64,000 nucleotides of DNA from Haloquadratum sp. (GTDB lineage Archaea > Halobacteriota > Halobacteria > Halobacteriales > Haloferacaceae): positions 1 through 64,000 of the forward strand of contig JAQCNF010000044.1 of assembly GCA_028275165.1 (NCBI GenBank). The letters run 5' to 3'. Below are positions 36,356 to 46,517 of this stretch, in pieces; position 1 is the first letter of the stretch, and each line of letters starts with the position of its first letter. The notes beneath the pieces are model-generated. The model did no database searches, was not told where the DNA came from, and was given only the letters and a program-made list of their open reading frames with translations. A program made the translations under genes and the position numbers.

Positions 36356-38185
36356 TTAAACTGCGTCTTCGAGGTCGAGTCGTGGTCGGATACCGAGCGC
36401 AATCATCTCATCTAATAGGAGTTTGAATGCATAACTGACTTCAATTTCGTGGATGTTGTCCTCATCACCTGACACAGGGTCATAGATTCGGCGCTGCCCA
36501 CGATCCTCAACAGCGACCATTCCCGTATCGGCAGAGATATACACGTTTTCTTTGTCAGATGAATCAAGTAACCGCTCTTGGAGGACCATTGCGGCCCCAT
36601 GTCCAATGACGGTATCACGCTCCATTTCTCCTAACCGAAGCCCACCTTCACGAGCGCGACCTTCGGTTGGCTGGCGCGTGAGGACTTGCACGGGTCCGCG
36701 AGAGCGTGCGTGCAACTTGTTGCTGACCATATGGTAGAGCTTGTGATAGAGGATTGTCCCCACGAATATTTCTGCTTCTATCTGTTCACCTGTTATTCCA
36801 GAGTACATCACCTCCTTTCCGGAGGATTCAAATCCGTGGTCCTCAAGTGCTGAACGAAGTTCGTCTTCTGACTCACCCTGAAATGCAGTTCCGTCGACTC
36901 GGCGGCCTTCTAACGATCCAACTTTCCCTCCGAGCATTTCGAGGACGTGGCCCACTGTCATTCGCGATGGGAGTGCGTGTGGGTTCAACACTAAGTCAGG
37001 GACAACGCCTTGTTCGGTGAATGGCATGTCTTCTTGCGGGGCTAAGTGGCCGACAACACCCTTCTGTCCGTGACGTGAAGCAAATTTATCTCCCAATTCT
37101 GGGATACGTTCATCGCGGACCGAAACCTTTGCGAGTTTCGACCCATCTTCGCCCTCCATCATGGTTACTGTGTCGACCACACCGTTCTCACCAGACCGCA
37201 TCGTCACTGACGTTTCACGTCTCTTTTGTGGTGATAGTCCTCCCATATCGTCGGGCTCTTCGAGAAATCGTGGCGGTGAGGTCTTCCCAAGCAGCACTGA
37301 GTTTTCATCGACCTGTGTCTCAGGGTTGACTAAACCGTCCTCATCAAGATGTGTATAGGCATCTTCACCACGCGCGCCTCGAACATCCTGACTTGGGATC
37401 TCAAAACGATCTTCCTGTCCACCAGGGTACCGCCGTTCCTCACCCTCATATGTCCGGAAGAAATGAGACCGGGCCATCGCTCTATCGACAGATCCCTGAT
37501 TCATGACTAACGCATCCTCAATATTGAATCCTTCATACGACATCACCGCGACAACGAAGTTCTGCGCGGCCGGACGCTCATCAAACCCGATCTGCTCGGT
37601 CGTCTGAGTCTTTACCATCGAGAGTTGTGGGTAATGCAGCAGGTGCTGACGTGTATCTGGCCGTATGCGGTAATTCGCCGCTGGGAGCCCAAGAGACTGT
37701 TTCATCATGCCAGCACCCATCGTAATTCGAGGCGAGGCATTGTGCTCTGGATATGGAATCATTCCAGCCCCGATCCCAAATATCAGCTGCGGATCAATCT
37801 CGAGGTGTGTGTGATCCTCTGTTATCTCATCTTCGTCAACTGCAACGTATATGTCCTCTTCCTCTTCTGCGTCGATAAATTCGATATATCCGCGATCAAC
37901 GAGATTTTCGAACTCTAAGTCACCCTTCTTGACTGCCTCAATCTCAGGATTCCCTAAGAGGGGCTCACCATCTTCGACGACGATCAGTGGACGACGAGCA
38001 CGTCCTGAATCGGCGTTAACGATGACTTCTCGTGTTCGGTCTTTGACCGAGACGTTCACCATCTCACTGATCTCGCCACGCCGGCGAGCTTGGCGGATCT
38101 GATCTGCCAGTTCCTGCGGATCTTCGTGCGTGCCAACGAGACTACCATTCACGTACACCTTCGCTTCACGTTCTGTTTGAGCCAT
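36356..38185 (-). CDS. rpoB1: RNA polymerase subunit B'
   Basis: This 609-residue C-terminal half of the second-largest subunit contains the active-site segment [13 protein letters not shown] and the switch-like segment [10 protein letters not shown]. Haloarchaea split the B subunit at this position. It lies 11 bases before rpoA1 and three bases after rpoB2 in the same operon. Confidence 0.97.
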   Translation of the reverse strand: MAQTEREAKVYVNGSLVGTHEDPQELADQIRQARRRGEISEMVNVSVKDRTREVIVNADSGRARRPLIVVEDGEPLLGNPEIEAVKKGDLEFENLVDRGYIEFIDAEEEEDIYVAVDEDEITEDHTHLEIDPQLIFGIGAGMIPYPEHNASPRITMGAGMMKQSLGLPAANYRIRPDTRQHLLHYPQLSMVKTQTTEQIGFDERPAAQNFVVAVMSYEGFNIEDALVMNQGSVDRAMARSHFFRTYEGEERRYPGGQEDRFEIPSQDVRGARGEDAYTHLDEDGLVNPETQVDENSVLLGKTSPPRFLEEPDDMGGLSPQKRRETSVTMRSGENGVVDTVTMMEGEDGSKLAKVSVRDERIPELGDKFASRHGQKGVVGHLAPQEDMPFTEQGVVPDLVLNPHALPSRMTVGHVLEMLGGKVGSLEGRRVDGTAFQGESEDELRSALEDHGFESSGKEVMYSGITGEQIEAEIFVGTILYHKLYHMVSNKLHARSRGPVQVLTRQPTEGRAREGGLRLGEMERDTVIGHGAAMVLQERLLDSSDKENVYISADTGMVAVEDRGQRRIYDPVSGDEDNIHEIEVSYAFKLLLDEMIALGIRPRLDLEDAV

Positions 38186-38188
38186 TGA

Positions 38189-39757
38189 TTAATCGTCTGC
38201 TGGTGTTCTAGGTTCTGGACCCTCAATGCCCGGAATACCTTCGACGTTCATTGACGCCAATTCTCGTTTGAGTGCCTGCTCATCTTCGACATCCTGTGAG
38301 AGCTCCATCGCCTGGGCGAAATTCTTGACAAGTCCACAGTTTGGTCCTTCGGGGGTCTCTGATGGACAGATACGCCCCCACTGTGTTGCATGCAAATCCC
38401 GGGCTTCAAAGTGTGGCTGGCTCCGTGAAAGTGGGCTCCGCAACCGCCGGAGGTGCGAGAGAACTCCCATGTAGTCCGTCCGGTCGACCAGTTGTGAGAC
38501 ACCGGAACGACCACCAACCCAATTCCCAGTGGCGATTGGATGTTCGAGGCGTTCAGTCAAGACATCAGAACGAACCACTGTACTCACAGTTAATTGTCGG
38601 TTCCGCATATTTGCACGCTCAAGTTGATATTTCACGTCACGAGCCAGTTTATTCAATGCAGTGCGGAATAAGTCTTTCATCAGATCACCGGAGACCTTCA
38701 GCCGTTTATTTGCATAATGGTCTTTATCATCTGATTCACGGCGGCTGAGTGCTAACTCGAAACACGCTTCAGCCATTCGGCAGAGGTAGTAAGCTTTGTT
38801 AATTCGTACATCCTCTTCATCGACTCCATCTTCGTGCAGATGAGGAAGCAAGTACCGATCGATTACGTAGTTCGCACGTTTGAGCTGGTAGTTTTTCCCT
38901 TGGCCACCAGCAACGCGTTTCCCGAGTGATTCGATTGCTTCAGCTTCGTTCTGGACAGATGCTTCTTCGAGATTCTCTAACATGAACTTTACAATCTCGG
39001 GATCGTCAGAGACTCGATGGACAATCTCCTCGTCCGACTCAAGTCCTAATGCCCGGACAAGCGTCACAAACTCAACGCTGCCAGAAACCGATGGGAACGA
39101 AACTTCAAGCAAGCCGTCCCGTGTCCGCTCACAAAGAACGAGAGCGCGATATCCGCGACGCTGGGAGAATGTTTTCGCCACCTGTATTTCGTCGCCGTAT
39201 TTTGTATCGTATTCGGCAAGGATCTTGTTCGGTGCAAGGTCTTCTGAAGTCATCAGGACACGTTCAGACCCGTTGACGATGAAGTATCCACCTGGATCGA
39301 CCGGATCCTCGCCAATATCGATGAGTTCCGATTCGCTGAGTCCGTCGATATTGCACCTTCTTGATCCAACCATGATTGGCATGCGGCCAACCTTCGTCTC
39401 AGTCGTATCAACGACGACTTCCTGTTCTTCTTCGCCACCACGTACAATGGACATTTCCATGAATACTGGGGCAGCGTAAGTGATATTTCTGAGTCGGGCT
39501 TCCTGCGGAAAGAGTAATTCCTCTGAGCCATCAGCCTCTCGTACACGAGGTGTTTCAATACGGACGTTTCCAAGTTCAACAAATACTGGCTCTTCCCCCT
39601 CCTTATCACCAATATCAGTTTCGATTCGCTCTTTCTCAGTCACCACATCCTGCATACCGCGGTCAAGAAAGCTATTGAATGAGCGGAAATGATGCTCAGC
39701 AAGGCGTGACTCTGAGAAATATTCACGTGAGACAGCACGGCGATCTTGTCGATTCAT
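38189..39757 (-). CDS. rpoB2: RNA polymerase subunit B''
   Basis: This 522-residue N-terminal half of the second-largest subunit contains the protrusion and lobe regions and the fork-loop segment [20 protein letters not shown] near the C-terminus. The start overlaps the stop codon of rpoH by four bases. Confidence 0.97.
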   Translation of the reverse strand: MNRQDRRAVSREYFSESRLAEHHFRSFNSFLDRGMQDVVTEKERIETDIGDKEGEEPVFVELGNVRIETPRVREADGSEELLFPQEARLRNITYAAPVFMEMSIVRGGEEEQEVVVDTTETKVGRMPIMVGSRRCNIDGLSESELIDIGEDPVDPGGYFIVNGSERVLMTSEDLAPNKILAEYDTKYGDEIQVAKTFSQRRGYRALVLCERTRDGLLEVSFPSVSGSVEFVTLVRALGLESDEEIVHRVSDDPEIVKFMLENLEEASVQNEAEAIESLGKRVAGGQGKNYQLKRANYVIDRYLLPHLHEDGVDEEDVRINKAYYLCRMAEACFELALSRRESDDKDHYANKRLKVSGDLMKDLFRTALNKLARDVKYQLERANMRNRQLTVSTVVRSDVLTERLEHPIATGNWVGGRSGVSQLVDRTDYMGVLSHLRRLRSPLSRSQPHFEARDLHATQWGRICPSETPEGPNCGLVKNFAQAMELSQDVEDEQALKRELASMNVEGIPGIEGPEPRTPADD

Positions 39758-39981
39758 TTAATCACCAACCGATAGGAGACTGCAGTATCTGTCGTACGTG
39801 AGTCACGGACGATTTTGATAACATCACCAACAGATGCCTCATCAGGGAGTGCTGGATCCCGGCGTTGAATCTTGGGGAGATTTGAGCGCCGGATGTCATA
39901 CGCGTCAAGGACGTCTTGTATTTCATCATCATCAATTATTATATGCTCTGGGACTAGATTATGTTGAGTTATGTCTACCAT
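39754..39981 (-). CDS. rpoH: RNA polymerase subunit H
   Basis: This 75-residue subunit (homologue of the eukaryotic Rpb5 C-terminus) contains the family segments [10 protein letters not shown] and [11 protein letters not shown]. It is the first gene of the rpoH-B''-B'-A'-A''-nusA operon. Confidence 0.96.
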   Translation of the reverse strand: MVDITQHNLVPEHIIIDDDEIQDVLDAYDIRRSNLPKIQRRDPALPDEASVGDVIKIVRDSRTTDTAVSYRLVIK

Positions 39982-40004
39982 ATCTGTCTGTGCTGGTTTG
40001 CTTG

Positions 40005-40015
40005 TAGAAAAATAC
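40005..40015 (-). promoter_or_regulatory. Candidate promoter of the rpo operon
   Basis: On the minus strand GTATTTTTC lies about 27-34 bases before the rpoH ATG, an acceptable TATA position for a short-leader transcript. Only position and AT content support it. Confidence 0.35.
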
Positions 40016-40225
40016 TCACGGGATACTACAGGCTAGTTTGATAAGCAGGCATTTAACACTTGCCAACCCTCGGAGAAGCGACCCGTTCTATCATTCGTCA
40101 TATATTTTTCGTAGTTTGGACGTGGACGACGCATGTTGTGTATTTAATAGGTAATGTGCATCAATAGTTCGACAGCCGAGATAGCAAGCCTTAATTGTAC
40201 TACTGCGATGAATTCAAATGAGCAA

Positions 40226-40298
40226 GCCCGGGTGGTGTAGTGGCCGATCATACGACCCTGTCACGGTTGTGACGCGGGTTCAAATCCCGCCTCGGGCG
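40226..40298 (+). tRNA. tRNA-Asp (GTC), copy 1
   Basis: The 73-base cloverleaf has acceptor GCCCGGG/CTCGGGC (one mismatch-like pair) and discriminator G. The anticodon stem CGACC/GGTTG holds loop CTGTCAC, giving anticodon GTC (aspartate). The T arm is GCGGGTTCAAATCCCGC. There is no intron and no encoded CCA. Confidence 0.93.
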
Positions 40299-40312
40299 GT
40301 TGCTTCTTGGAT

Positions 40313-40385
40313 GCCCGGGTGGTGTAGTGGCCGATCATACGACCCTGTCACGGTTGTGACGCGGGTTCAAATCCCGCCTCGGGCG
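40313..40385 (+). tRNA. tRNA-Asp (GTC), copy 2
   Basis: This gene is identical over all 73 bases to the copy 14 bases upstream. The pair is a tandem duplication and probably one transcript. Confidence 0.93.
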
Positions 40386-41082
40386 ATGACACTTTCCCCT
40401 GGTAGTTCACAGATAAAACCAGTTCGCGGTATAGGCGGGACAGGGCGAGTGCCCCGAAGCGTGAGCAGGTTGAGCCCGTCACAGCGGTTTATTTTCTACC
40501 GAGCGAATCGTTGATAACGGCGCAATAGTCGTTGGCATTGAGCACCTGAATGCGACGTGTCCATCAAAGAGAATGCGCGAGTTCTCAATAGCTGTTAGCA
40601 ATGTGACCAATATGTATATCCGAAACCACACCAACTTGATCTGGAATCATAGTTTTGCATGTTCCGTTTCGAATAAAGAAAACCCCATTATTGACAACTG
40701 CTAATCCACCGCGACACTACATGACGGTTGTGACAGGTGGTATCGGGCCTTATCGACCGAGTGCTCGTGAGACGTATGCGGCTGCCACCGGTAGCTTCAG
40801 TCAGTGTGCGGGAAGCCTCAAGATCGCAGAGAAGCTCCACACCCGTTCACGAGTGGTTCCTGAGGATTCCGATTTCAACGTGGCCATCACGACGCATGCC
40901 GCCTCAAGAACGGTATGAGGATAATTTATTTACAATCGCATAGCATAGCGCAGAGTCAAACGTTTGTTGATGGAAAAATAATCCGTTAGTCCTCTCTCGA
41001 AATGCGCCAACCGTCTCCGTTTGAGCACAGATACAGTATGATAATTCGTATGTTTATTGAATTCTCGTCTATGGGTCAAGTG
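40386..41082. other. 697-bp gap with a probable tnpB C-terminal scrap
   Basis: Near 40430-40480 a plus-strand frame reads YRRDRASAPKREQVEPV, resembling the extreme C-terminus of haloarchaeal TnpB (FDRETGxFAPREQ). A frame at 40655-40918 (87 codons) has no recognisable features. Nothing else is supported. Confidence 0.35.
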
Positions 41083-42129
41083 TCACCGAGTGGAAATGAC
41101 CGAAGCCCGCGGACTTCCGCCGTCATGCGGTGTATCACGTGATCGGATACAGACTGTTCGCACTGCTTCTGTTGCATCATCAATCACCAGTGCTTCACCG
41201 ACGGCCTGTGGTATCTGCTGTTCGATGGTATTTGTCAAATATATCGGCTCTGCTGTACACATGGTTTCAATATCTGTTCCTGCTGTTAACCGGTGTATGA
41301 TGCGGATATCTGCCTGTGAAAGCGCAACAGATGGCAGAGCACTTGGTCGCTGTGTCGCCATCAGTAATGAAACACCCGGAGCACGTCCACGGGTCAGAAG
41401 CGTGTGTAATGCAGCTTTCGCGACACCCTGAAAAGCGATCTGTGCCTCATCGATGACAAGCCATGGGAGGCGGTCTCCATGGTCATTAACTCGAGCATGA
41501 TACAGGTGGTGTGCGACTCCCGTGATGACCGCATTCATCGCTGGTGTATCAAGATGATGACAATCAAAGATCGTGAGCGCTGAGTCGAAAAGTATCGGTA
41601 TATCGATACTCTCGCCATCAAATACACCCCAACTACGCGCACGCTCAAGTCGATTCATCGCCGCTCGTTGAGTTGCCCGTTTGGCATCTGATCTCGTCAC
41701 ATATTCACTCATCTGGTCGAGAGTGTTCGTCGCTCCCGCTGCATCCCACAGCAGCGCCCCGACGGAGGTCTCAGGCCCAACGCCGAGTGCCGTCGGCCAT
41801 GTTGAAGCTGGAATGACACCAGGATTGAGCTGAGGGTGTGAAATCACTCTCGTCTGAAAGGAGGTCTCAGACTGTTCAATGCAACTGTATATCCCCATCG
41901 GGTCAATAACAACTGGAGCGACACCTTTGGACCGGGCTAATTCCTCAATGCAGACTCCCAAGGTGTATGACTTACCATATCCACGCTTCCCAACAACAAC
42001 ACCAACGTGTGGATGTTCGAAATCGATCTCCACTGCCACGCCGGTGCTTCCATCTCTGGCGCGGTGGTGGCCGAGTCGCCCAGATACCCCGGATTGGTCG
42101 CTCGTGCGCCCGAGCATCTCGCTCTGCAT
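41083..42129 (-). CDS. HerA-like (DUF87) ATPase
   Basis: This 348-residue P-loop ATPase resembles the HerA/VirB4/FtsK-like DUF87 group that pumps or resects DNA. Walker A is GKRGYGKSYT near residue 47, Walker B is LPWLVIDEAQIAF, and the sensor-like segment is LLTRGRAPGVSLLMATQRPS. It is shorter than classical HerA, lacks an obvious N-terminal barrel, and has no NurA nuclease neighbour here. Function is inferred from the fold only. Confidence 0.8.
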   Translation of the reverse strand: MQSEMLGRTSDQSGVSGRLGHHRARDGSTGVAVEIDFEHPHVGVVVGKRGYGKSYTLGVCIEELARSKGVAPVVIDPMGIYSCIEQSETSFQTRVISHPQLNPGVIPASTWPTALGVGPETSVGALLWDAAGATNTLDQMSEYVTRSDAKRATQRAAMNRLERARSWGVFDGESIDIPILFDSALTIFDCHHLDTPAMNAVITGVAHHLYHARVNDHGDRLPWLVIDEAQIAFQGVAKAALHTLLTRGRAPGVSLLMATQRPSALPSVALSQADIRIIHRLTAGTDIETMCTAEPIYLTNTIEQQIPQAVGEALVIDDATEAVRTVCIRSRDTPHDGGSPRASVISTR

Positions 42130-42204
42130 GGGATGTGTTTGATTCGGAATTCGTCATAAAGTCGAGGCCACCAGTTTACATACGAACGTGTTCCCAGTCT
42201 GGGT

Positions 42205-42657
42205 ATGGTGGGAGTTAGACGGCAATTTAGTGAAGATACTCGCGCTATCGAAGGGCTACCAATCCGACTCGTTATTGCCCTCGTCGTTGGAGTCGCAACG
42301 ATGAGCGTAATGCTCGACATGGTTTCGAGTGTGGGGACGATAGCAGTAGCTGAACTGGATATCGAATCAACACCTGATGTGATCGAACCAGGTAGCCAAA
42401 CACTCGGACTGCGGGCTATTGGCCCAAACGGAGAGGGTGTTGAAGACGCGACGGTAATTGTTCGTGCAGGAACTGCACAAATGGACGGCGTTGTCACAGG
42501 AGACACGGGGGTAGATGGGAGACTGCAATTACGAATCAACGCTCATACTCGGGTTAATCAACAAGTTGGGACGCTTATTATCGAGATCAAACCACCGGCC
42601 GGCAGCCAGTATATTGATCGGCGATCAAATACTGAGATCCTTGTCGTACAGCCGTAG
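42205..42657 (+). CDS. Small membrane-anchored secreted protein (DUF7382-like)
   Basis: This 150-residue protein has a single N-terminal hydrophobic helix (about residues 21-44) preceded by basic residues. A beta-rich domain follows (EPGSQTLGLRAIGPNGEGVE, then TGDTGVDGRLQLRI) that looks like a carboxypeptidase-regulatory or Ig-like fold. It resembles a conserved haloarchaeal family, possibly DUF7382. The N-terminal layout recalls pilin-like proteins, but no processing site is clear. It is divergent from the HerA-like gene. Confidence 0.6.
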   Translation: MVGVRRQFSEDTRAIEGLPIRLVIALVVGVATMSVMLDMVSSVGTIAVAELDIESTPDVIEPGSQTLGLRAIGPNGEGVEDATVIVRAGTAQMDGVVTGDTGVDGRLQLRINAHTRVNQQVGTLIIEIKPPAGSQYIDRRSNTEILVVQP

Positions 42658-42677
42658 ACGGAATTGAAGAGCGTGGG

Positions 42678-43955
42678 TTATCTTGAGGGATGTATCTCCC
42701 CATTGAAACCACCACGCACCAGCGGCTTGGCGATGTGCCGTCGAGCCTGTGGCGGGACTTCATACCATCCAGGCTCAATATCGCGCTCGATTGGTACAGT
42801 CACCTTTCCGGGTTCTCTTGTATTACAGCGACGACATCGATAGCCCTGCTGACGCCCTGCGCTTTTCATCGTCCGAGAGCATTCAGGGCAGTTTGGTGTT
42901 GTGATGGCGCTCTCGACTCGCTCTTCTAAGGCGAATTTCTCAAGCTTGATCGATCCAGCAGAGACCTCGCCACACACAGTGAGGCGGTCTCCTACCCGAA
43001 GGAGCCGAACATGATCGCGAAAACGCTTTGTCGGTTCGAATGCAATGCAGGTGAACGGTGCTGTGTTTCGTCTGTGATCAATTATTTTGAAAGTCACGTG
43101 ACCACCGGGCCCAGTTGAGGGTGCAGTATGTACCTCTCCACCAACACGGTAGGCCTTATTCTCCTCAAGGGCGCCTATTTTGCCGTCTCGAAGGTGCTGG
43201 TCAGTCCCCTGGTTCGTGTAGAACACTGTCCGTTGTACCACCGGTTCACTCTCGATTGCGTCAGCCACTGTGGTTGTCGCAGCGATGGAGTCGCCTCGAA
43301 TTCCAAATAAGATTGGCCCTGGTGCTGCTGGGACACATACGGTTTCAGTCGCCTCTCTATCAACGGTATCCCATGTCTGTGGATATCCCTGTTCTGCTGC
43401 GGTAAATACCGAATTCGTGTCTATCGACCGTGGTGTTCCACAGCGGTCGAATTCACGATATGCAATTTGCTCAAACGTCCACGAATCAAGGCCGGTCCAC
43501 GCCCCGATGGCAGCTAAGGCACCTATCCGTCCACGACCTCCATCCCAGCCTTGTTGTGCATATCCAGCGGTGCTGGCGAGTTCGCTGGCGCGCTCAATCG
43601 AAATACGCTCGCGAATCGCTTTGAAGCTAAACTGACTGATCACTTCAGGGATGGCATCTGGTGATTCAGGCGACACGACAACGCCCGGACTCGTATTGAC
43701 GTCACTCATCTCAGCGTATTCTTCGATCAGATCTTGTGTTATTTCGAATGCAGTCGTCGCATTGAAGTCAGTGTGAATCGCGACAGCGGCATTCCCGCGT
43801 GTTTTGAATTCGATTGCAGGATTGAGCCGGATGAGCAATTGCCGAGTAATAGATCCCCCGGCCTGTTTGATGGCCTTCGACAGTTGTGTCGCGAGATACG
43901 TTGTACACATCCCCCTTGTTCGCGAATCAGTGTCGTCAAGACCAATGACAGTCAT
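42678..43955 (-). CDS. tiaS: tRNA(Ile2) 2-agmatinylcytidine synthetase TiaS
   Basis: This 425-residue enzyme (start MTVIGLDDTDSRT; four more codons are possible) attaches agmatine to C34 of tRNA-Ile(CAU) so that it reads AUA. The N-terminal GLDDTDS motif binds ATP and metal. A central OB-type domain and a C-terminal zinc ribbon (CPECSRTMKSAG, then CRRC) are present. The enzyme is archaea-specific and complete. Confidence 0.93.
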   Translation of the reverse strand: MTVIGLDDTDSRTRGMCTTYLATQLSKAIKQAGGSITRQLLIRLNPAIEFKTRGNAAVAIHTDFNATTAFEITQDLIEEYAEMSDVNTSPGVVVSPESPDAIPEVISQFSFKAIRERISIERASELASTAGYAQQGWDGGRGRIGALAAIGAWTGLDSWTFEQIAYREFDRCGTPRSIDTNSVFTAAEQGYPQTWDTVDREATETVCVPAAPGPILFGIRGDSIAATTTVADAIESEPVVQRTVFYTNQGTDQHLRDGKIGALEENKAYRVGGEVHTAPSTGPGGHVTFKIIDHRRNTAPFTCIAFEPTKRFRDHVRLLRVGDRLTVCGEVSAGSIKLEKFALEERVESAITTPNCPECSRTMKSAGRQQGYRCRRCNTREPGKVTVPIERDIEPGWYEVPPQARRHIAKPLVRGGFNGEIHPSR

Positions 43956-44072
43956 ATACGGACTCAAGATACCTCAGGTAAATGAACGCTTTCCAGTGCT
44001 GCTACGGTTTAAATACATATGCAGTGATATGCATAATCGACAGACGGTTCGGGTGTGGGGTTGCATAACACA

Positions 44073-44078
44073 TTTATG
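44073..44078 (+). promoter_or_regulatory. Candidate TATA box for the HTH regulator
   Basis: TTTATG is centred about 26 bases before ATG 44102, fitting a leaderless promoter. Confidence 0.35.
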
Positions 44079-44101
44079 TAGCGAATCACTTATGTACTAT
44101 C

Positions 44102-45079
44102 ATGTCCCGCTCCGCCTTGGTTGAGAACATCACAGCCATGCTTGAGGATGCGGGCTTTGTTGTGAGCGACCGGTGCGCTGTCCGACCGAAAAGCTTCGAT
44201 ATTGCAGCACGGCGAGGCAAGGATTTAGTTCTCCTCAAGATACTTGGCAATGTTGATGCGCTTGATAACGCGACTGGTGCTGAGATGCGTCGACTGGGAA
44301 CATACCTCGATGCGACGCCACTTGTCATAGGTATCAGGACGCGAGATCAAGATCTGAAGCCTGGTGTTGTGTATTTCCGTCATGGAGTCCCAGTGTTCAG
44401 CCCTGATACGGCAGTCGATCTCTTTGTTGAAGGGATTCCCCCACTCATTTACGCCGCCCCTGGAGGGCTGTATGTGAATATCGATGGCGATCTGCTTGAG
44501 GATGAACGTCAACAGCGTGGCTGGAGTCTGGGCCGATTGGCCTCTGAGCTTGGTGTTTCGCGACGAACTGTCTCGAAGTATGAGGATGGAATGAATGCAA
44601 GTATCGAGGTAGCAATTCAGCTTGAAGATGTCTTCGATGAGCCATTCTCAAATCCGGTTGAGGTAATGGATGGGGCCGAGGCAGTTCGCGATGCAGAGCC
44701 AACGCCAGATGACCCTGATCCTGAGTCAAACGACAAACACGTTATTCACGTGCTTACACAGGCGGGATTCACCGTCCATCCGACCGTCCGAGCTCCATTC
44801 AAAACGGTGAGTGAAGATGACGAGAGCCGTCAGGAATCCATGCCCCTATTGACTGGCCACTCATCGTTTACCGAGAGCGCGCGAAAACGCGCCAGAATTA
44901 TGTCTTCAATTGGCGAGGTGACGCGTACCCGCGCAGTCTATTTCACCAAAAATCATGCAAAGCATGAGTCGATACAAGGGACTGCGCTTGTGAGTTGTAA
45001 GGAATTAAACGAAATCGAAGACCCGACAGAGATACGTGAATTGATACGTAGTCGTTCTGCATCGCCAACAGACGCCTAA
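44102..45079 (+). CDS. HTH-type transcriptional regulator of the archaeal MTH967-like family
   Basis: This 325-residue protein has an N-terminal nuclease-fold-like domain (residues about 1-120) and an Xre-type helix-turn-helix around residues 135-180 ([21 protein letters not shown]). The C-terminal domain resembles a second copy of the N-terminal fold. This arrangement matches an archaeal family of putative HTH regulators. Target genes are unknown. It is divergent from tiaS with about 146 bases between them. Confidence 0.8.
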   Translation: MSRSALVENITAMLEDAGFVVSDRCAVRPKSFDIAARRGKDLVLLKILGNVDALDNATGAEMRRLGTYLDATPLVIGIRTRDQDLKPGVVYFRHGVPVFSPDTAVDLFVEGIPPLIYAAPGGLYVNIDGDLLEDERQQRGWSLGRLASELGVSRRTVSKYEDGMNASIEVAIQLEDVFDEPFSNPVEVMDGAEAVRDAEPTPDDPDPESNDKHVIHVLTQAGFTVHPTVRAPFKTVSEDDESRQESMPLLTGHSSFTESARKRARIMSSIGEVTRTRAVYFTKNHAKHESIQGTALVSCKELNEIEDPTEIRELIRSRSASPTDA

Positions 45080-45757
45080 GCCAACTGGTACACCTCTGTC
45101 AAGACAACCTTGATTCCCACAGAAATACCACGATTCTCTTGTTCGCAGGAGAACACAAGGTTGTCGAGTGAATCCTCAGCGAGTGAACTCATATCCCAGA
45201 AATCGGAGAAGTCAACATTTCGTGCTTACAGCGGTCACATGAAGAGAGCCACCACCCGTGGGATGAGCTCAATAATCACTGTCGATAGCAGGACTGGATC
45301 TCCCACGTCACCTGAATACACGTTCGACATGTTCTACAGGTGAACCGCCTCGAGGTCAAGCGATGAGAGAGACGAACTCAGAGTCATCACGGAAATCGAA
45401 GATTTCGGACAAAGCCAAGACTTCTCGTAGTTTAATGAGACACTCTCACGATACTATCGGTCTGATAGACCCGAACGGTGTCGTGGGTAAGTTGTCGATG
45501 GTCAGAAAGATTGTGGATTTATGACGTCTGTAAGAGGATCGTGATAAATCGCGTCAAAGATATTCGACTGAGAGTATCTTTAATTTTTCATTCATGCGAA
45601 GGAGAAAAGAAAAGAATGGAATAACGGCCAGTTAGTAGCCTTCGACAGGGTTATTTTATACCGAGGCCGTTCGCTTGTAGCTCAGCAACAAGCCACGTGC
45701 GTGAGCACAGTGGCTAGCAAAGACTGGTTATCCAATCCTTTCAGGGGTAAGAAGATA
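45080..45757. other. 678-bp gap, degraded DNA with one hairpin repeat
   Basis: On the minus strand, 45078-45210 reads FSDFWDMSSLAEDSLDNL and [14 protein letters not shown] before a stop. It may be the end of a broken gene of unknown family. At about 45390 there is GTCATCACGG with hairpin GAAATC-GAA-GATTTC, like repeats in other gaps. No intact gene is seen. Confidence 0.35.
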
Positions 45758-46003
45758 TCAGGCGTACGTTTCTTCTAAGTACTCAACGATATCATCGCTT
45801 TCTGGCATACCATGGATACCATGCGCCTCGTCAATAATAACAGGAACTCCCGTTTGGCCACTCACCTCTTCAACTTCGGTTCGCTCACCGTGTGAACGTG
45901 GGACTGAGATTGAATCATATTCTAAGTTAAGTTCATTGAGCTTGTCGATAACTTTGGCGCAATACGGGCACCCATCTAGTTCATAGAGTGTAATATCTGA
46001 CAT
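45758..46003 (-). CDS. Glutaredoxin-like protein
   Basis: This 81-residue thiol-redox protein starts at MSDITLYELDG; the longer frame adds 22 unlikely residues. It has the CPYC active site at residues 12-15 and the cis-Pro segment TGVPVI. It is the compact haloarchaeal glutaredoxin type (glutathione S-transferase N-terminal fold). Haloarchaea use gamma-glutamylcysteine rather than glutathione, so the partner thiol is inferred. Confidence 0.88.
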   Translation of the reverse strand: MSDITLYELDGCPYCAKVIDKLNELNLEYDSISVPRSHGERTEVEEVSGQTGVPVIIDEAHGIHGMPESDDIVEYLEETYA

Positions 46004-46191
46004 CATCATATAGCATCGCAAGGAAGAATAAGAAACCACTGGAGTCGCCCTCTGCTCATACACAACCATCTTCGACGTATCGAAGACAAAGCCACAAGTG
46101 CTGCGATTTCAGTCCGGTACGTCCACGGTAATACACCTCGAAACATGCCATTCATCAACTGTCGTGGCAGGGGTAGACCCTTGAGGTCGGG

Positions 46192-46450
46192 TCAAAGCCG
46201 GCGATTATCCGAGTTACAAAGACACCGTTTAGCTTCGCACCTCAAGAGTGCGCCTTTGTCGCCCCCGGTTTGGGAGCGACGAAGATATCCCAGGCCGACG
46301 TTCTCCACGGCGTTGTAGTCGGCGTGGTTCTCGTAGCTGCATCTCTGCCAGTCGAAGGCTTCGCCCTCGCGGTTGTCAGGGTGTGTAAACAGGTCGAACA
46401 CCGACGCGACATGTTCTCCAGGTCAACCTGCTTCACGTCGGTACCGTACT
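46192..46450 (-). pseudogene. tnpB C-terminal remnant
   Basis: Two frames joined by a frameshift near 46390 read [14 protein letters not shown] and then [20 protein letters not shown] followed by [18 protein letters not shown]. This is the zinc ribbon and RuvC-III end of haloarchaeal TnpB. The N-terminal and middle parts are absent. The fragment lies between glutaredoxin and the NCS2-type permease. Confidence 0.8.
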
Positions 46451-46517
46451 CTATGGGTTGAGTGATACCACGTTGTGGTCACACATTTTATTTCAAATCC
46501 ATTCTCATTCGTCTCGC

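Noticed and set aside
36818-36834. tRNA T-arm-like sequence GGATTCAAATCC
   Set aside because: It lies inside rpoB1 and no cloverleaf forms around it.
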